Origin: Solanum dulcamara
Lineage: Eukaryota; Streptophyta; Magnoliopsida; Solanales; Solanaceae
Assembly (NCBI RefSeq): GCF_947179165.1
Contig: NC_077242.1
Span: 56,662,097-56,726,096, forward strand
Length of the DNA stretch: 64,000 nt
Reading direction: 5' to 3'
Shown: positions 58,201 through 64,000 of the stretch, piece after piece
Layout: every line of letters begins with the position of its first letter
Numbering within the stretch: the stretch's first letter is position 1
Translations under genes and position numbers: made by a program
Notes under the pieces: generated by a model
Database searches by the model: none
What the model was told of the DNA's origin: nothing
Seen by the model: the letters and a program-made list of their open reading frames with translations, nothing else

Positions 58201-59007
58201 GGGTCGTTTGGTGTGAAGGATAACACCAAATATTGATAGGATTAAATTATAGTGACACTTAATTTGTTGTTTGGTTGACAAGTTTAGGATAACTTATTCC
58301 GATATTAATAATTAGTGATGGGATAAGTTATTCCTCCTCTTGGGTGGTATACTAATCCCGGAATAACTTATCCCAGAATAAAATGGGTAAATGACAAAAA
58401 TATCCCTTTAAATCCTTTTTATACCTCACTTTTCAAATTCATATATATTTACATTATTTTTAATATCATATATAACAACATTCACAACTTTCACTCCTTA
58501 TTTTTATGATAATCTTTTATATTTTTTCGATTAAAAAATTACACAATATAATATAAATTTTATTTATAAAATTATTTGACTAATTCTTATGTTTATTTAT
58601 ATTTTGATTTCTCATAAATTATTTTTTACTTTAATAAACTTAAAATGGAAATTTTATTTTTAAATTAAATAAGAAGAAAATTTTATTTTTAGATACATAC
58701 GGATATCATGGAAATGCACACATAAAAATATTTAAACTAAAAAAGATGAAAATTTTATTTTAAGAATGAATATTGAATAACTAAAGTTAGCAAATAAAAT
58801 ATAAAAACTAAATAAAGTAAAGGGTATTTTTGTAAACAAACAACTTATTCTTAAAATTGTATGCAATGCATATTATTTTGAATACAATAACCAAACACTC
58901 AATAAAAAATAATCTCAGCATAACTTAACCCATCATAATTAATCTCAACAGAATTTATCATATCATAACTTATCCCATCATAACCTGAATTCAAATTAAA
59001 CCACCCC
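58201..59007 (+). mobile_element. Harbinger/Tourist-like MITE with TTA target duplication, full length
   Basis: It starts GGGTCGTTTGGTGTG. The inverted right end is GGGGTGGTTTAA. TTA flanks it at 58198-58200 and 59008-59010. It aligns over almost its whole length with the inverted partial copy at 13289-13874. The 807-bp interior is noncoding. Confidence 0.88.
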
Positions 59008-59094
59008 TTAGTGTGTACTACTATTTATTTTTTGAACTTTAAACTTTACTTAAATTACAATTCTTGCAAGTTTCAAGTTTTAAATTGAAAGTTT

Positions 59095-60798
59095 TATAAA
59101 AAGTTAAAACTTTTTAATCAGGGGTAGTTTAGTATTTTCCCTACATTCTAATAACGTATGTGGACATTTTTATGGGCTAGAATCATTACGAATGGGATTC
59201 TAAATACTTCTAAAACTCTTTCATTCCCTCATTAATTTCCAAGCAAGTTTTTGACTTCTCTCCTAAGGTTCCTCAAGAGTTCTTCAAGCTTCCATTAGGA
59301 TTTCTTCAAGATCAAGTCTCCTCTCTCAAATTCAAGTCCAATTTCAATCAAGGTATGTGTGGATTGATTCGTGAGTCCCTTCCACTCATGGAGTCCAAGG
59401 TTTTATATAAAAATCTCATGAAATTTCATTGTTTTCAAACTTCAATTTTGATGAATTATGTTGGGTTGATTCAATTTCGTGTTTAATCATTATTTATGAT
59501 CATTATGAGTATGTTTTTACGTAAATTACTTGATTTCAAGTTTAATTATGGAAGCCCATGCATGAAGCTATTTTCTATGGTGATTTTATGAATCATGATC
59601 ATGGCGTCATATGTTTTCAAGTATTCTTATGATTTCCAATAAAAATTGATTATGTATACGAGTTTTTACTCTAAATTCAAGTATGGATTATGACCATGAA
59701 TTATGAGTTGTTTTAAATTATGATCTTTCATTCAAGCTATGAAAAAGGTGATTTAGGGCCCTATGTGGTGACCTGAGGCTTAATGAAATGAATTATGCAA
59801 GTATGATTTGTAATGTGGAAGGAAAATATCTGCATTGCACTTATATTATGTAATGAGCTACTCCATGAATTACGAACTATGATCATGACTATGATATATG
59901 TTAACTATGATTATTAAGCTATGTATGTATTACATGGAATTTGACTTAGCACCGAGTGGACTTGAGGTGGGGGCCCTACCAAAAGCCTTAGTAACAACAT
60001 CATATCCCATAAACTACATGCCAATGTAGATTTCCTCATGGATTAGATAGTGGATCCACATATAGCGTATGTACATGACCCGTCTAGCGGGGTAGAGTCT
60101 ACCTTGGCAAGTAGATTTCCCTTTTTCTGGTGTAGGGGCAACATTGGGATTCCATGTTATAGATCGCATGGTCTTAATGTCGGTTATCGTTCCTATTCCA
60201 CATATATGTATGAGTGTCATCCTATCTTATGACCTTCAACTATGTCTTTTAAATGCTTTGATCACCATGGTATTTTCTCATGACTTTACTTAACTTTTAT
60301 CATGTATAATCATGATCATTGCATCTCATGTTTTGTGTTGCATGTCATGCCCACATACTTAGTACATTCAAATGTACTAACACATATTGTTGCCTACATT
60401 GTCTCATAATGTAGGAGTTGAGGCTGAGGATCATATCCATCCACGTGGCTAGTATACTTTCCATCAACGAAGTCTTGGTGAGTCCTCATCTATCGAGGAC
60501 ATGAGTTGTTGTTTCTTATTTTCCAAAGACTTTTGTTATGTTTTATATTGAGGGTGATATAGGGACATGTCTTAGACCCCGCCCATGTTCATGAGTAGAG
60601 ACATCTAGTTGGACAAATATTTCAACTCTATATTGTCATGCGACATTCCTCATTTTCTACTTATGGTTTAGACTCTTTTTTGATGTTTCCGCTTTTACAT
60701 TACCCTATGCATGCTTATGATATGAACAAGAGGCTTGGTTGGGCACTTCGGGATTTCAATCATCGTGTTACAACTAGGTCCTAGGTGGGGTCGTGACA
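59095..60798 (+). mobile_element. Ty3/gypsy LTR, 5'-truncated
   Basis: It shares with the LTR at 755-2180 the order CTCTTTCATTCCCTC, TCAAGTCCAATTTCAATCAA, the GTGTGGATT-like and CCATGGAGTCCAAG-like block, TTAGCACCGAG, and then the remainder missing there: CATGTCATGCCCACATACTT, AGTACATTCAAATGTACTAA, ending GGTGGGGTCGTGACA at 60798. The TGTAATACC start is absent. It is a lone LTR fragment of the same or a near family. Confidence 0.75.
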
Positions 60799-61811
60799 TA
60801 TGGAATAAAAAATATATTGAATATTCTTCGGGCAAAGGAAAATTCAATATCTGACTATGAAGATAATGAAAATTATTATTATTATAAAACCATTCACTAG
60901 TTAAAAATTTAATACCTATTCCCAAAACCCTTTCATTGGTGTTTTTCATTTAATTGAAGTGGAGTTTCGACTTTGGTGTACGACTTGAATCAGGTCACAA
61001 AATCTATTCAGAGTTTCAACCTGTTGTTTGGGGGTTATTCTTTTTGAGCCTGTTTGGAAATGTCACCCTACTAATTGGATTTGGCGTAATTACACTATCT
61101 AACATATTTGGTTGACTAAATAATTATTTGATCAATAGGTAATTGGTGTAATTGGCTGAGGGTAATTACTCTCCAATTAACAGGAAGGGAGTTGTGAATT
61201 GCTGGTAATTACATGATGCAATTACAAGCTGATTATTTTTTAATTTCTTTCTTTATTTTTTTGTTTTAAATTATTTTTTATTAAGTTGATCACTATCATG
61301 ATTTTTTGAAAAGCTCAATCCCACGCCACCAAACCAGATCTGATATTCAGATCCAGGTAAAACTTTTTCCGGCCACTATCACATTCAAGTAACACCGACG
61401 ACCAGGTAACGCCGGCGACTTTTCCGACTAGATTTACTTTACGTTCTATTTTTCCTTTTCTTCTTATCCTCTTCCTCTTCTCTTTTACTTTCCCCCCTTT
61501 TTTTAGCTGCTAGATCACTGCTTCTCCATCGCCGGCAGATTTTACCGGTCTGCTCTCCTTTTCTCTTTCCTTCCCCCCTTTTCTCTTCTCCCTTTCAGGT
61601 CATTGTGAACAACATCTTGACAATCCGATGTGAATAATAATTCCGATGTGAACAGTACTCCGACATGAACAATTGTTCCCGGCGGCATCCAGGTTCATTT
61701 CTACTGGAGTTGGTACCTTCGGTTTCCATATCTATTCTTTGTTCATACACTTGTTGTTACATTTTGCCGACTTTATACCTTTGAATAATTTATTAGTTTA
61801 TACGCATTTTC
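60799..61811. other. Noncoding region; MITE-like part and probable RTE 5' UTR
   Basis: The part at 61050-61240 has TGTAATTAC-type words in both senses and a CCTGTTTGGAAATGTCACCC start, as in some plant MITEs. From about 61360 (GGCCACTATCACATTCAAG, then ACCAGGTAACGCCGGCGACT, and pyrimidine-rich stretches) it resembles the GC-rich 5' UTR of plant RTE LINEs and leads into the ORF at 61812. Confidence 0.5.
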
Positions 61812-63191
61812 GTGGCTTTGGATAGTGATGGTAGACTAGGGTTATGTTCTCGTTCAGGGACGGGGACGGGGACGAGGGTAAGGAGGGGTAAGTGGGTTAC
61901 AGGAGCATCTAGAATGAGAGTAGGTTCTTGGAATATTGGGACGTTAACGGAAAAGTCCATAGAGCTAGTTAAGATTCTTAAGAAGAGGAGGATTAATATA
62001 GCTTGTGTCCAAGAGACCAAATGGGTAGGTCCTAAAGCTAAGGAGGTAGACGGGTATAAGATTCGATTTTCTGGTAGATCGAATTATAGGAATAGGGTAG
62101 GCATTTTAGTAGACAGTGATTTAAGGAATCAGGTGGTTGAGGTTAGAAGAGTCACTAATAGGATGATGTCGATTAAGGTGATCGTTGAAAGGATCACTTT
62201 GAACATTATTAGTGCTTATGCACCGCAAGAAGGCTTAGGCGAGGAGAAGAAGAGGCGCTTTTGGGAGGATTTGGATGAGTTAGTGGGAGGCATACCGCCT
62301 ACTGAGAAGCTTTTCATGGGAGGAGATTTCAATAAGCACATCGGGTCTATTTTGGGAGATTATGATGATGTGCATGGAAGCTTTGGCTTCGGAGACAAAA
62401 ATGGAGGAGTTTCACTTTTGGATTTCGCAAGAGCTTTTGGGTTGGTGATGGCCAATTCGAGTTTCCCAAAGAAGGAGGACCACTTGGTAACCTTCCGTAG
62501 TTTGGTGGCTAAAACTCAGATAAATTTTTTACTCCTTAGGAAGGATGATAAAGGTCTATGCAAAGACTGCAAGGTCATTCCGAGCGACAACCTTACAACC
62601 CGATATAAGCTCTTGGTGATGGATTTAGGGATCAAGATGACGAGGAAGAAGAGGGTTGGGGATGATTGACCTAGGATTAGATGGGGGAGTTTGACCATGG
62701 CTAGTGCCCTGGAGATGGGAGAGAAATTGAAGGATATGGGAGCCTAGGATAGTAATGGAGATGCGACCAGTATGTGGGATAGGACGGCTAGTTGTATTAA
62801 GGTTGTAACAAGGGAAGTGTTGGGAGTCTCGACAGGTAGTCATAGTCAGCATCGAGGGGACTGGTGGTGGAATGGAGAAGAGTAAAGGAAGGTGGAAGCA
62901 AAAAAGATGGCGTATGCGAAGTTGATAGAAAGCAAGGATGAGGAGGATAAGTGGACGAATAGGGAACTTTATAAAATAGCATGGAAGGAGGCGAAGTCGG
63001 CGATTTCCATGGCAAAAATGGTAGCTTTTGAATGCCTTTATGTTGAACTTGAAAAGAAAGACGGAGATAGAAAATTGTTCAGGCTAGCCAGGGTGCGGGA
63101 GAGAAGGGCATGCGATGTGGATCAAGTGAAGTGCATTAAGGACGAGCATGGAAAAGAATTGGCAGAGGAGACTCTCATTAAACAAAGATGG
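61812..63191 (+). pseudogene. RTE-type LINE, 5' half: endonuclease ORF, truncated
   Basis: The frame is open from 61812 (a GTG; the first clear ATG of the domain is MRVGSWN at about 61914) to a stop at 62667. It encodes an APE-type endonuclease: GSWNIGTLT (Asn), VQETKWVG (Glu), VGILVD, IISAYAPQEG (Tyr), FMGGDFNKHIGS (Asp, Asn) and PSDNLTTRYKLLVMDL. After the stop, broken frames continue with MWDRTASCIKVVTREVLG, then 62892-63197 KMAYAKLIESKDEEDKW and EHGKELAEETLIKQRW, the linker before the RT. At 63192 an LTR element begins and the RT is lost. The endonuclease part is remarkably well preserved. Confidence 0.9.
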
Positions 63192-64000
63192 TGTTGACAC
63201 CCAATTTTGACCATCCACGACATAATTTTTTTTAAAAATAATAATAATAAATAAATAAATAAATAAAAATAAAATAAAATATTAATAAATAAATAAATAA
63301 TAATTAAAACAAAATATGCATATATATTATCATTATTTTTAAAAATAATTTCGGTATATATATATATAAAATAATTCTTTAACATTAATATTTTTTATTA
63401 TATATTCAAAAACTGTCTCAAAAAGAGTTTTTATTTTTAAACTAAATATTTTGTTAATTAGCTTGATTTAATTAATAGACTCACATTTAAAGTTAATTAT
63501 TTTAATTCTAGCCTTCTTCAATCTTAAACAAATTAAAATAATTGGCTTTTATAAAACCATGCATATTTTTCAAGTGTATTTTAAATAATTTTGTCATCTT
63601 CATAACATATGCATTTTTTGTTATATAGTTATTATCTTTTAGTAATATTTAAAATTGACTTATAAAAAGATTATTTATTTATTATTATTAATTATTTTAC
63701 AAATTAATAATTAGTTACAATGAAGTTAATTATTTATATTTTTTTTGAAGCTCGTTAATTAACTGATATTAATTCATCTTATTTGATAACCAAATTCACT
63801 AATTAATTTTACGTTTTCATTTCCTCCACCTAAATAACACATAATTAATTTTATATTAACAACTTTTTAATTCTTCCATTAATACTACAACATGCAAATA
63901 ATATATACCATCCCTCCAATTTCACATCTCACTCTACCTATATACTGTACATAAACTAATTTACACATCACTAGACTAAAATCATTAAATAGTTTTTCAA
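63192..64000 (+). mobile_element. 5' part of an LTR of the TGTTGACACCC family, runs off the window
   Basis: TGTTGACACCCAATTTTGAC begins exactly where the RTE reading frame is lost and matches the opening of the inverted solo LTR at 50660. The rest is AT-rich (AATAAATAAATA runs, TTAATTA words) and noncoding. The remainder lies beyond the window. Confidence 0.7.

Overview
This window looks like nuclear DNA from a plant of the nightshade family (Solanaceae). The evidence is a complete nuclear rbcS gene with plastid transit peptide and introns at the usual places, an intron-free spliceosomal protein gene, a TS-type SINE, (TTG)n-tailed SINE fragments, and families of LTR retrotransposons, RTE LINEs and hAT and Harbinger-type elements with the sequence character known from tomato, potato, pepper and tobacco. 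I cannot name the species. Most of the window is old, nested transposon DNA. I find only two kinds of intact host protein gene.

Layout. 1-2180: 3' end of a Ty3/gypsy element (pol remnant plus truncated LTR). 2180-6400: AT-rich DNA, a SINE fragment, a dyad-rich minisatellite and an intact TS SINE with an 18-bp target duplication. 6890-7564: gene for the U4/U6.U5 tri-snRNP 27 kDa protein. 8.5-18.4 kb: foldback MITEs, a second SINE, three LINE remnants on the minus strand, a hAT element with a BED-finger remnant and 8-bp target duplications, and a Harbinger-like element that sits inside a LINE and itself holds a piece of plastid 23S rRNA gene.

18667-41543: a head-to-tail tandem duplication of about 11.44 kb. 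Each unit carries one complete rbcS gene on the minus strand (exons at 24461-24318, 23045-22914, 21806-21579 and at 35897-35754, 34481-34350, 33242-33015). The predicted product is a 167-residue precursor of a divergent Rubisco small subunit, possibly of the trichome (T) type. The units are nearly identical. Their junctions share the four bases TAGA, and no transposon end lies at the breakpoints. The right breakpoint falls inside an old Ty1/copia integrase remnant that resumes at 41544.

42.5-58 kb: a hAT transposase pseudogene cut in two, within its BED finger, by a 13-kb LTR retrotransposon (42966-55992, TSD TGCCC). That element has no recognisable gag-pol. It carries an antisense remnant of a plant-transposon-associated protein, a 2.3-kb solo LTR of another family, and a second solo LTR (52532-55086) nested in its 3' LTR. 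58.2-64 kb: a Harbinger-like MITE, a truncated gypsy LTR, an RTE LINE endonuclease ORF, and the start of another LTR element that truncates that LINE.

The host genes are the tri-snRNP protein (pre-mRNA splicing, nucleus) and the Rubisco small subunit (carbon fixation, plastid stroma). They are not functionally linked. All statements rest on reading and translating the sequence by eye. Similarity calls to named families come from recalled family motifs, not from searches.
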